Assembly (NCBI GenBank): GCA_938743325.2
Contig: OW568885.1
Span: 1 to 64,000, forward strand
Direction of reading: 5' to 3'
From: Pycnococcus provasolii
Lineage: Eukaryota; Chlorophyta; Pseudoscourfieldiophyceae; Pseudoscourfieldiales; Pycnococcaceae
Length of the DNA: 64,000 nt
Each line of letters opens with the position of its first letter. Position 1 is the stretch's first letter. The translations under genes and the position numbers were made by a program. Under the pieces are notes generated by a model. The model was not told the origin of the DNA and did no database searches. It saw only the letters and a list, made by a program, of their open reading frames with translations. Positions 1 to 10,700 of the stretch are shown piece by piece.

Positions 1-209
1 TCCCAAAGCTAGTTGGGTAGGTTTATAACCAGCCAACACCACTCGACCTGTGATACCGACCAAATCCAATCAATGGACCACCCAGCCCCGACCTAAACCC
101 AGGTAGTAGCCTAGAGGGGACGAAAATATAACCAGGGATTAGAGCCTGGCGGAATAAAATCCGGGTTAGGGGTCCAGGGGATTCTTATATGCAACCAGAA
201 TTGGATTTT
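1..209. other. Non-telomeric sequence distal to the telomeric array
   Basis: This stretch lies outside the C-rich telomeric array. The array reads CCCTAA on the plus strand, so a true left chromosome end should begin with the array itself. No gene or repeat is recognised here. It means either that the array is interstitial and more chromosome lies to the left, or that two ends were joined in the assembly or in the cell. Confidence 0.6.
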
Positions 210-427
210 CCCTAACCCTAACCCTAACCCTAACCCTAACCCTAACCCTAACCCTAACCCTAACCCTAACCCTAACCCTAACCCTAACCCTAACCCTAAC
301 CCTAACCCTAACCCTAACCCTAACCCTAACCCTAACCCTAACCCTAACCCTAACCCTAACCCTAACCCTAACCCTAACCCTAACCCTAACCCTAACCCTA
401 AACCCTAAACCCTAACCCTAACCCTAA
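210..427 (+). repeat. Telomeric repeat array (CCCTAA)n / (TTAGGG)n
   Basis: About 36 nearly perfect tandem CCCTAA units run without interruption. Two CCCTAAA variants occur near the inner edge (about 398-412) before the array ends in unique sequence. The orientation is that of a left chromosome end with the interior to the right. A TTAGGG-type repeat is shared by many eukaryotes and does not fix the lineage. A short CCTAACCCTAAC echo occurs at the stop codon of the next gene (about 4123-4135). Confidence 0.97.
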
Positions 428-1811
428 TTGCCAGGCTGGCAGTTCGACCCACATGTTGAAAAAAAAATTTTGCCTCCGGTATGCGCCCGACCGTCGGCCA
501 GTGTCGTGCAGAACGAAGCCAATAACAACAGCCATTTTTTTCACCCGCCGTCTCTGGCGATATTTTGCTATATTACCAAGTAGCGCGGTCATCATCTCTG
601 GTCATTTTCGCCGCGCTGCAAATTGCTACTGCATCCCCCAAACGACACTAACCCAAAAAACCATAACCCTAAAATCTATGTAAATGTAAATTGGGGTTTC
701 AGCTCTAGGCCCCCTGGCCACGTTATACCACCGGGATATACGGTACAGTATGCGTTTTCGCGCATACCAGTATTTGTCCACAGACGCCCCCGTGTGGTGT
801 CCGCCGCTCCCTCAGAAACGTGGTGGCGCACTCGAAGCACCACTCCACTCCGGTACAGCAGCGTTTCGTGCTGGACTACGTCTGTGCCCAAGACCCGTGA
901 CCGAGCCAACGGCGAAGCGTTGCCGCCCAACCCGCCACGTGCACCAGCAGCTGTCGCCGGTGAGGCGAACGACCACGCCGTACGCTGCACGAGTACCAAA
1001 AGGGCCCTACGAAGCTCGTCCACTGACGGAGAAGCCGACGTATCTCGACGCCTTTTGCCCATGCAAGTCACGAAACAGAGGTTGTCTCCAAGGCCGCCAG
1101 CTGCGAAGAACAACCACCGCCCAGCACAAGAGCGAAGGATATACGCTCGAAGAGCAGACCAGCAGAAAAACAGCCAAGCAGAGTGCTGCGAACCACTGGC
1201 GGCAACCGGACAAGCTGTCCAAAGAGCCTAGGAAAAGGAACACAGCCAACACACCGACGGAAGAAGGCCACACCCACTAACTGAGGTCCGAGCCGCCGGC
1301 GAGACACCACAGAAAAACTTGCAATGCCCACGGATGGCGAATCTCCCCACTCTAGAAAGGCACTACCCCACTAGTTTGAGTTATTCCGGGTGAACCAGCT
1401 CCCGACAACAGACGCAATGGCTTAAAGGCGCGACTGCGCGTCACCTCAAGCAACGTACACTAGCTAGAACCGCGCGACGGCCACACTAGCACCACAACGA
1501 GGTAGCGCAAGAAGACGCCATTGTCGGGAGGGGTTTTCCTTGCAAGAAAAGAAGTCTGACAAGTTATACAAATCCCTTGGGAAGTGCCCGTCGGCGCCCC
1601 GAAACGTCGTCGTAGGGTCCCATGCTGCGGATAGAAAGATCACGCGACTGACGAAATCAAGTGGGAAAACCATTCGGGGCGCCGCCCGAACACACGCCGC
1701 CCGAATCGCACTTGTTGGAGGGCGCAAATAGACTTGCCCCCTTTCTACTGTCCTGTCCTGTTCTTTTCTTCCCGTCTCCTCCGCCCTCACTATTCTTCGT
1801 GCTGTGCTGTG
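428..1811. other. Subtelomeric region with no recognised gene
   Basis: Several open frames overlap on both strands (for example about 623-1231 plus and 676-1113 minus), but none carries a recognisable domain or a convincing amino-acid composition. A CCCCGAA heptamer at 1597-1603 lies about 210 bases before the start codon of the next gene and may belong to its promoter. Pyrimidine-rich sequence directly precedes that start. Confidence 0.5.
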
Positions 1812-4127
1812 ATGGCGGACCAGCCTGAACTAGAACTGAACGTTACTGACCAGAACGTTCAGGCTAGACCTGACCAGCCTGCTCTTGGCGAGTTCCGCGG
1901 GCTCCTGCAAGATGTCAAGCTTGAGGAGTTGCCGCCTGCGCTCGCCTTTAAGCTTGCACCGTTCGACGTCAACGGAAACGGCATCATCGACCCGGACGAA
2001 CTTCCCATAGGAGGGTCAGACCACATCCTCGTCAAGGCGTTCCCGGCGAACCTCCAGCCGGATCTCAACGATATTGACGACGAGAAAAATGGAAAGCTCG
2101 AGATGGACGAACTCACGGAGATGGTCTCGACGTACGTGGCGTTGAAGAAGGCGAACAAGGAGGGCTCCATCTCCATCAAGACGCTGCCTAAGGAGATTCA
2201 GTCGACGCTCAAGGCGTTCGATGTTGACGGCGACGGCACCGTTGCGCCGCTCGAGCTTGCGCGTGGCGCGGAGCTCTACAAGGGGTCGAAGAAAACCACC
2301 AAGCGCCTTATGATTTTCAGCGGCGTCCTCCTTTTCGTTCTGTTCGTCCTGGTGGCCGTCATTGTTGGCCTCACCGCCGTCGTCGTCGAGGAGACCAAGG
2401 AGACGAAGGCGGACAATAGCGGCGCGCTCGTCAAGAAGGGAACCAGCACGCCAGTGGGCACAGCCAAGGCGACGAAAAGCCTCGCGCTGTTCGACATGCC
2501 CGGGCAGTCTGCGGGCGTGCTCTCGGGGGTGAAGCGTATCGATCTTCAGCAGTTTGGCACGTTGCTTGGATACACCATCACCGGATACCGTGCCACGGAC
2601 ACGAAGGTGACGTTCCTTGCGAGCTCGGGTGATGTCGTGGCGGTTGATGACAACTTCATCACGGTCACAAGCGCGTCTGGCATGCCTATCTATTCCGAGC
2701 AGAAGTCGGCAAAGCGCCGACGCGGCTTGAGCTGGGTTCATGAGAAACTTGGGGAGAGCAAGGTTACGGTTGAGTCGACCACCACCGGAAACACCGCGAC
2801 GGCGACGGCGAGCGGCGTGTGCTTCAACCTGTACCACCGCATCGAGGAGACGTCCGGCGGCCTGAATCCGGAGGGTTCCAGCTACACTCCCAAGAATAAG
2901 GCCACTGCAGAAAGGGATTGCCTGGAAAATTGCGCGTCCATGAAGGGTAAGGCCTGCGTCGGCATCACGATGAAGAGAGACAAGTCCGTGTGCTACCTCA
3001 AAAGTGCATACGACACCACGAAACCCTACGTTTTCGCTAAGGACGGACAGTGGACGGACTACTACTTCGAGAAACATGCTGATAAGAATGGCTATGCCGC
3101 ATGCATGAAAAAGAGAGACGATTTCTCGGTGACGAAAAAGGAAGATCTCGCAAAAGCTCAGAAGGAGGCGGCTGATGCAAAGGCTGCTCAGAAGGCAGCG
3201 GAAGATAGGCAGCAGCAGGCAATCGCTGAGCAAGAGGAGGCACGCGCTGAGCACGAGAAGAGACGCGCTGAGGAAGAGAAAGCCAGGAAGGAGGAGGAGG
3301 CTGCCAGGAAGGCGGCGGAGGAAAAGGCCAAAGCTGCGGAGGCTGCCAAGAAGGCGGCGGAGGCCGAGGCCGCCGCTGCGAAGGCTAAGCAGAAGAAAGC
3401 AGAAGATGCCCTCAACAATGCACAAGGAACCACCACAGGAAGCGACGCCCCGACGCCCTCATCACAGTCCTGTGATAAGCCGCCCTGTGACAGTCCTGCT
3501 GAGCCGGACACATCAAAGGAGTCCTCATCAAAGGAGCCGGAAAAAATCGAATCTGGATCCGGATCCGGAACCGGATCTGAAAAGGGTTCGGAGCAACCTG
3601 ACCCTTCCTCACCAAAACCCGGATCCGATTCCTCACCAAACGTTTGCGCTACTATGGAGTCACTAAAGGTGGAAAGTTCTGCTGAATTGAAAATCCTTGT
3701 CACACTGTGGCAGACCGCGTGGCAGGCGAACAGCAAAATGGCGAGGAAACTGATGGTCCCCATGAGTGAGTGGGACGTGTCTTCGGTTACGGACATGAGC
3801 AATTTGTTTGCTCAAGATGGTTCATTTGACCAGGACATTGGCAAGTGGGACACGTCACAGGTGACGAACATGGCCGATATGTTCAATGGTGCCTCATCTT
3901 TCAACCAAGACATCAGCAAGTGGGACACGTCAAAGGTGACCATCATGGACAATATGTTCAAGGATGCCAAAGCCTTCAACCAAGACATCTTCGAGTGGAA
4001 CACAGCGAAGGTGAAGAGCATGTATAGTATGTTCCGTGGTGCAGATGCCATTCACGCGAAGGACACGGATGGGCTAAAAATCAGAGCGTTTTGCGAAGGG
4101 GACAAGGCCTGCTATATCCACTCCTAA
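1812..4127 (+). CDS. EF-hand / transmembrane / BspA-type DUF285 repeat protein
   Basis: A 771-residue protein is predicted if the ATG at 1812 is used. The frame is open to an upstream ATG at 1734, but that extension looks like untranslated leader. The N-terminal part has EF-hand-like loops ([40 protein letters not shown]). A strong hydrophobic span of about 25 residues follows near residues 165-190, preceded by Lys/Arg, so the N-terminus is probably cytosolic. After it come a Cys-containing PAN/apple-like stretch (about 340-430), a long Ala/Lys/Glu coiled coil (about 440-540), a Ser/Pro/Glu linker, and three to four DUF285 repeats of the type W(D/N)TSKVT-MDNMF with FNQDI. The product is likely a calcium-sensing surface protein with an extracellular leucine-rich-like repeat tip. 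Its function is unknown. The subtelomeric position suits a fast-evolving surface protein family. Confidence 0.8.
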   Translation: MADQPELELNVTDQNVQARPDQPALGEFRGLLQDVKLEELPPALAFKLAPFDVNGNGIIDPDELPIGGSDHILVKAFPANLQPDLNDIDDEKNGKLEMDELTEMVSTYVALKKANKEGSISIKTLPKEIQSTLKAFDVDGDGTVAPLELARGAELYKGSKKTTKRLMIFSGVLLFVLFVLVAVIVGLTAVVVEETKETKADNSGALVKKGTSTPVGTAKATKSLALFDMPGQSAGVLSGVKRIDLQQFGTLLGYTITGYRATDTKVTFLASSGDVVAVDDNFITVTSASGMPIYSEQKSAKRRRGLSWVHEKLGESKVTVESTTTGNTATATASGVCFNLYHRIEETSGGLNPEGSSYTPKNKATAERDCLENCASMKGKACVGITMKRDKSVCYLKSAYDTTKPYVFAKDGQWTDYYFEKHADKNGYAACMKKRDDFSVTKKEDLAKAQKEAADAKAAQKAAEDRQQQAIAEQEEARAEHEKRRAEEEKARKEEEAARKAAEEKAKAAEAAKKAAEAEAAAAKAKQKKAEDALNNAQGTTTGSDAPTPSSQSCDKPPCDSPAEPDTSKESSSKEPEKIESGSGSGTGSEKGSEQPDPSSPKPGSDSSPNVCATMESLKVESSAELKILVTLWQTAWQANSKMARKLMVPMSEWDVSSVTDMSNLFAQDGSFDQDIGKWDTSQVTNMADMFNGASSFNQDISKWDTSKVTIMDNMFKDAKAFNQDIFEWNTAKVKSMYSMFRGADAIHAKDTDGLKIRAFCEGDKACYIHS

Positions 4128-4243
4128 CCCTAACACTGACTTGACAAGTGCACCTTGACGAGGGAGGGGGAAGATGCGTGTTAGGACTGCGTGTAGGAGC
4201 TGCAGCCTTATGTGCACAGGGAAACACTGGGGAACTAACCACC

Positions 4244-4369
4244 GGGGTTGGGGGAGGACATCAGCGGATGGAATACGGCGAAGGTGATATAGCAGACATA
4301 GCAGGGAAGTTCACGGGTAACCTACTAATCTTTCCCTACCAACGCATCACGGCGTCGTGCGACGTGTAA
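4244..4369 (+). pseudogene. Decayed DUF285 repeat fragment
   Basis: Bases 4257-4286 translate as DISGWNTAKV, a typical DUF285 repeat core. The next bases read IADIAGKFTGN in the adjacent frame, matching the expected V-T-D-M-A-G-M-F-x-G continuation, and a further FNQDIT-WDV-like stretch follows near 4330-4369. In the original frame stops occur at 4290 and 4299. I read this as a remnant of the same repeat family, either a lost C-terminal part of the gene ending at 4127 or part of a second family member. No intact frame connects the two. Confidence 0.65.
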
Positions 4370-4739
4370 CAAGACATGCGCGTTATGACGAAGTTATGAT
4401 TCCTTTAACAATCGCCCCCAAGCAAGTTCGGGATTTCGCCATCACAACCGTCGTCGTCATCCGCCTCTGCCGACGACGTAAGGAGGGCACGTGGTGAGGG
4501 TAGGTTCTGTGAGCCACAACACACAAAACATGTGAAACATCGGGTCACTCAAAACGATATCTCGCAATAGGGAAACATCTATTTTACACGCAAGCAAGCT
4601 TGCGCTCACAACAGGCCTTTCCGTGCCTCCACAAATCACGCGATGGTGGGCAATGCGTCCAGTGTGAATGAATGGACGATTGCTAAGGGCTAAACAAAAG
4701 AAACTCGCGTTGCATTACCAAATGAGCCATCTGCCTAAA
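4370..4739. other. Intergenic region 3' of TRRAP copy A
   Basis: The gap holds the 3' end of the TRRAP copy A transcript. No gene or repeat is recognised in it. Confidence 0.5.
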
Positions 4740-7700
4740 TTACAACCAAGGCATCCATGTGGATTCCATGGCACTAAGAGCGCGCGGTTGCGTCGCGACT
4801 TGCATGAGTGCATCAAGGCTCTCCTCTTCTTCGTCGCCGATCGCAGAGCGGTGGCCCGATCGCCAAGGCGCGGATGTGACGATATCGTTCAGTAAAGACG
4901 TCACATCTGCCATCAAGGCACTGCATTCAGGGTGCATTCTGATTGCGCGGATGGCACACGCGCGTGCATTCGCATGAATCACGTCACGCAGCTTGAAACT
5001 TCCCGGCGTGTGATAAAGCTGCACAGAAGGTGAAGGCGAGACAGTATTCTTCGAGTCGAGCATCTCACGCATTGATGGGCTACGCCACGTGCACAGCTCG
5101 TCCCTGAAGAGCAAGGCGAATCGACTGTTCGCGCAGCTGTGAGACTGAAAGATGGCCTGCGCCGCGGCACCAATTGCAACAGCCATTCCACCATCCACGC
5201 CAAACGGCGTCAAAAACGTGTGCAAGTTCCTCGTCAATCTGAAAGGAACCGCCTCCGCGTTCTCGAGCAAGCCGTTCGCGCCATAGTTGGGGAAGAAGTC
5301 CACCTGCACCACCGCCCCACTGTTCCGAGAAAGCAAAAGCCGAGATGGGGTGCGATGCCCAACGATGAAAAGGTTTCCACTGAACACGCTGAGTGCGTAG
5401 TGTGCCAGAAAGGATCGCTTGAAGCTCCAGAGATGATTGCACGTTGGCAGTGTCTTGTACATGTACTGGCTCAACAGATTTTCGCTGACTATTTTGCACG
5501 TATCCTCATACGCGTGACAGCACGCGTCGTGGCGCTGAGCATCAGTCTGCATGTCATCTGCATGCTCCATTCCCGTGCCTAATGCCAATTTTGCAAAGTG
5601 GCGAAGGGGAACGTCCACATCTCTCCCGTGGCGAGCGTAGGTTATCTCGAAAGCCTCAAGAAGTGATGCATGGCTCGCATCGTCCTCAACTAACCAACTG
5701 CGACCGCCACTTCCCATGCTTGATGACAAACAATCACCGCGATGGTTGTCCACAGAGCCACTAGCATTCGTGGACCCACTCCATACCGGCAAGAGTGTAG
5801 GTGCTCGATACCGTAGGTGCCGACGACGACTCTCGGCGTGACGTGCAAGAAGGGAGTTCATCTGCCTGTAAAAATGCATCATGCGCTCAGTAGATCGCTT
5901 CGGAGCTGTTTGCACCAAGAACAGCTGCGTCTTTCCATCCATGCCCACAAACTCCAGTCGACGATCAGCCTGACAGTCGCGACGTGAGATGCTCACCGTT
6001 CGCCCAATCATCGCCAAGCGATGCGGACGATACGGGTCGAAGTCCGACTCCAAATTCACGAGATTGCTTGGCATGTCCAAAAACTGAGGCTGCATCGCCG
6101 CGAGATTCGGCGCCTCCCTCTCCAGCATCAGGTCGTGCGGGAACAGCCAGTCGACATCCGCACGAAGCGTCGTGCGCCACCACTTCAGGCGACTCGTGAG
6201 CTCGTCGAGCGTCGTTGGGAAGCTCTCTTTCGGGTTCCCCGAGGAATCGCGAGGGAGAAGATCGTTCTCAAACCGCTCGCGGTATCGAGCGTTGAACCGC
6301 CTCGAAGCGCTCGTCCTCTCGTCGTTGAATATCACATCGCAGATGCCCTGCAGATCGCGCTTCAGAATGCTCGGCACGCTCGTCGTCTGCGGATAGGCCT
6401 TCCAGCACTTGTTCAGAAGCGCGTGCACAATCTGCAGCAGGCGCTCCTCGGGTCCGGGGGAAAAGCGGCTTGAAAGCTCCTTGATGAGCTGCTCCACCTC
6501 AAGGACAAGGTGAAAATGGTGCTTTCCGATAATTTCTCGCAACGCTCGAACACAATCAATCGCAGGAATTGCCAGGCTGCTGAGACGCGCAAAGCGTTCG
6601 TGGAATAAATCAGGCTCATCTTCAGATGCATCTGATGCATTCAACACTATCGTAGGATCGGATTGCAAGTCATCCACTTTTGCTGCTGCTGCTGCTGCTG
6701 CTGCACGTCGATGCTGCTTTGATTTCTCCGCATCTCGCTCTGCACGACTTTGACACTCCTGCATTTCGAGGAGGAATGTACGTAAGTGGTAGTACACAAC
6801 CTGTGGAGCATACAAAGAGAGCTTTCCAAGCAAATCGCCGAGCATCTTCACGTCAGATGTGAACAGAAGCGTTGTGAAAAGCATCGAAACCCATGGAAGC
6901 CAAGCTGGTAGTGCAACCTTTGTCGCATTCGTTGCGAAAGCAACCATTGGCGCACGGGTATCACTTTTTGTGTCTGGATCACTGATCAGGTGGAGGCATC
7001 TGCACAGATACGATCGCTTCGCGTCGTCGCTGCCTGTTGCCGCTCCCATCAGATAGCATATGATCGCGTTTTCCAACCAAGGAGGTACGTGCTGCTGCTG
7101 CAGCTGCTGCTGTTGCGTCGATTGCTCCTGCAAAGATCGATGCTGACGATCGCAAAAGCAGCCCCACGAGACCCAAACCGAGGATAGTGGACCGTGCATT
7201 TTGGCAGCATCAGCAAATGCAATATTAGCTTCTTCAGAGCGCCCAAGCTTTTCGAGGAAAGAACCCTTCAGGCGAAACACTTCCGCGCAATCACGCGATG
7301 ATGAGAATGTCAGGTCTGTGCTATTCATTAGTTGCAGTCCCGACATGTGATCAGCCTTATCCGGCATTTCAAGCAGTGCCTCGGCGAAACCTTGGACTGT
7401 GGACAATGACCCTACGGCAGAAAGATCCGTTGTCGGAATGCCGCGTGACAACACTTCCATCGACGCGCTCTGAAGACCTTGCTTCCGTGCAACAGATGCG
7501 AGTAGGCTCCGGCTCCAAGCCTTGTCCTTGCGGCACATATGCACCATCGTTGCATTTGTATCCTGAAAGTGGTGAAACGCTGAGAGCAGTGCCGTGTAGA
7601 TACGTTCACGCCATGCCAGAACATCGCTCCACACCACGAGAGGATCCCATACGTTGGGAAGCCGAAGTCGCCATGTCTCTAGCACATCTCTAATCTCATT

Positions 7701-10700
7701 GAAGTTGCTTGATCGACGCAAGTACTCGACGCTTGCCGAGCTCACATCGGCGATTACCCTCGCACTTTCCTGCAGCTCCATCAGCCGCTGGAACGTGTGC
7801 AGCAGCGGAATGTGACTGCTCATGCTCAACTCGGGCAGCTGCCACCAGCGCTGCAGAGCGAGAATCATCCCGTGCTTAATGTATTGCTCGGCGTGAGGGA
7901 CGCTGTTGTGTGACAGGCTCGTACACGCGCGTACCATCATCAGGTGAGGTGTCTCCTCCACCTGCGCCGTGGCGCGCGGAAGAACGTCATTCTTCAGCTT
8001 CTGCCAGTCCGAAACTTTCCACAGGCTATCCATCAGCAGCTCGTGGTGGTCCACCTCCTTGGCGAAGTCCGCAAGCATCTCCCACTGGTTCAGCTGCCTC
8101 GCCGTCTCCACCCACTGGTCCTCCCAAAGCACAATCTCAGCCTTGTGAGGACCCTGCGGGAGCTGGCTGCCCTGGTGCTTCGACAGCATGTCCTCGAGAA
8201 CCTCCTGCGCGCGCGGAAGAAGGCCGTGCTGCACAAGCGTCAGAATCTGACGCGTCTCGGGAAAGCGCGCGCGGCGCTTCCACAGCCCGAAGAGGTTGTC
8301 ATCTTCCCCAAGAAGGTGGTACAGCTCCGCCAGTGCGTCGAAGCATCGAATCTCTGTCGGAAAGAGCATCACGTGGGACTCAAGCAGTGGAATGGAAATG
8401 TGCCAAGCGTTGTACGTCTTGCCGAGAAACTTGATGAGCTCTGAGGGGATCTTAGGCTGCGGCTGACTTAGCGAAACGCCCTCGAGAAGTGCCTGCACGA
8501 CGTTTGGCCGCAGGTGCCGCTGCCTCTGGTGGCATTCCTTTCTCAGCAGCGTGATGATAGGCTTTGCCAATATCACCTGCTCCTCCTTGTGCAACGTTGC
8601 CCATACGATGGGGAAGAGAATCACCCAGATGTGGTATGCGATAGAGACGTCGGCATGGGCCATCTCACGGAGCGGTCGAACGAGGTCCTTGGCGCGAAGT
8701 GCACCCGCGCGCTTCAGAAACGATGAGTGACGTTCCAAAAGCGTGCGAATGGTTGAGTCCTTCTCGTCGGAGGGCGTTATCTGAGAAAGGATATCATCCC
8801 GTCCATCGGAATCCGGCAGTGGCGAAGTTGTGAGTATGTCACTTTCGACGACACTTGATAGCAAAAAGTCACACCCATGGCTGAGCCAGAAATTATTTGA
8901 CATTGCCTCCCACTCCTGTGTGTGCAAAATGTGCTTGAGTCGCTCGAAAGGTGTCAAAGGCACACGTTGCTCGTGCAGCCGGAACATTCTTGACCGAATC
9001 CTAGGGTTCCGAGAGCGTAGCCCGATGAGAAAGCAACTTTCCACCTTGCTGAATACATCGTCGCGGAGCACGCGAAGGCGCGTCATTCCATCCGATTGTG
9101 GCAGTCCGTCGACGTCACTGCTCATGTCATCAACCGAACTGCACATCTTCAGTAGAATCCCAAGTAGTTTATTGCGCCATGCCTCGGCTGTGGGATCCAT
9201 GTGACTGTGCAGAAATCGCTCTAATTGCGCGAGGCGCTGGAGCACAGCGATCATTTCACTTGACACATTAAAACACGAAAGTGTTTGTGATGCCGTAGCG
9301 CGGTCACCACTTGAATTTGTGCCGTCCTCTACGAGCCTTGTGCCCTCTCCTGGCACGACATGGTCTAGTGTTTCCGAGGTGGTTGAATATGCCTGCTGCA
9401 TAAGCACGGAACACCACGTATCGACAAATGTTAGAAGTGCGTCATGCACTTCCGCATTCGCATCAGCTTTTGTCGTGACAATCATGACGAGTGACTGCAC
9501 AAGTGGCGATTTTACCGTCGCGTCGGCGCAGAGCTTAGCCATGTTAGCCTCGAGGAATTGAAGACATGCAACGATGGCACGACCACGCTCGACTGAATCG
9601 AAATTGCTGTTGACACCAACAGAGCCTTGGCGATTCACGTCGAAAGATGCATCGTCGGTCCCACGGCTCGCTCGAGCACCCGATGCAGACATATCCCGCG
9701 TGCAGAGGTGTAGGATCTGAACGACGCGTGGTATGAAGTCATGCATCTCTCCAGCTTCGCTGCTGCGACTGATTCGCACGAGGAGCTGTAGAGAAAGTCC
9801 TGCACGGTACAGCAGGTATTGAATGCCTCTTCTGTCAGCTGGAGAGTGCGATACTATTTCGTGCAAGTGCTTGGCGCCGTCCATGAGCGAAGAGAAGTGT
9901 TCTTCCATGGTGTGCTCAATGTGCGACCGCGCCGTCACAAGAGGATCTGGCAGAGTCGTCGCCGTTCCTGCTGTATTCTCCTTTGTGCGATCGTAAAGTG
10001 TCGCAAGCGCTGTGCAAGCCACCTCAGCGATCGTGTCTGTGCCGTGGTCGCAGGATTTGCTCATCTTGAACACGAATCTCACTGCACGAGCAAATAGATC
10101 TTGATTGTGCTTGAGAAAAATTGTGCGATTTGCATGGAGAAGGCGCGCGAAGATCTCCATCGCCACGACGGGGGGGCACTGCAGTACAGTTTGATGTCTG
10201 TCGTCCGTCAGCTGTCGCTCGAGAGTTGCCTCAGCCTGCTGGAAGATTTGCGGGAGTGTTTCATTCACGTAAGGAATACGAAGTGTGCAACCATCGTGTC
10301 GAGCCCATCGTTTCACACCATCATCAAATAGCTTCAGCGCCCTTGGAACCAGTGCTTTCACATCAGTATCACGCTTGTCAAGTATCATGGACAACGCAAA
10401 TCGCGTGAGAAAGCTTGCAATGAGCTCATGCATCACACCTGTCATGCGCAACACACCAGTTTGATTCGTTTCCGTCGCATCCTTTTCTGCGCGCGCTTCC
10501 CAGGTGTACATGCATTGCACCAGGTTCAGCGCGAGTAGTCGATGTTCGAGGGTAGCATTCTGACTGAGACCAATGCGAGTCAGAGAGTTGATCATTTGTG
10601 GTAGAAAGTGCACACGACCCGAAAAGAAAACATCCTTGTGCCTTGCAATCGTGTGCAGTATGTGCGTAATAGTTGGAAAATTGTGCGCCTCGTCGATCAC

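Noticed and set aside
2016-3425. Long open frame (469 codons) antisense to the EF-hand/BspA-repeat gene
   Set aside because: It mirrors the coding strand's codon bias, is rich in Leu/Arg, and shows no domain; the plus-strand protein has clear motifs.
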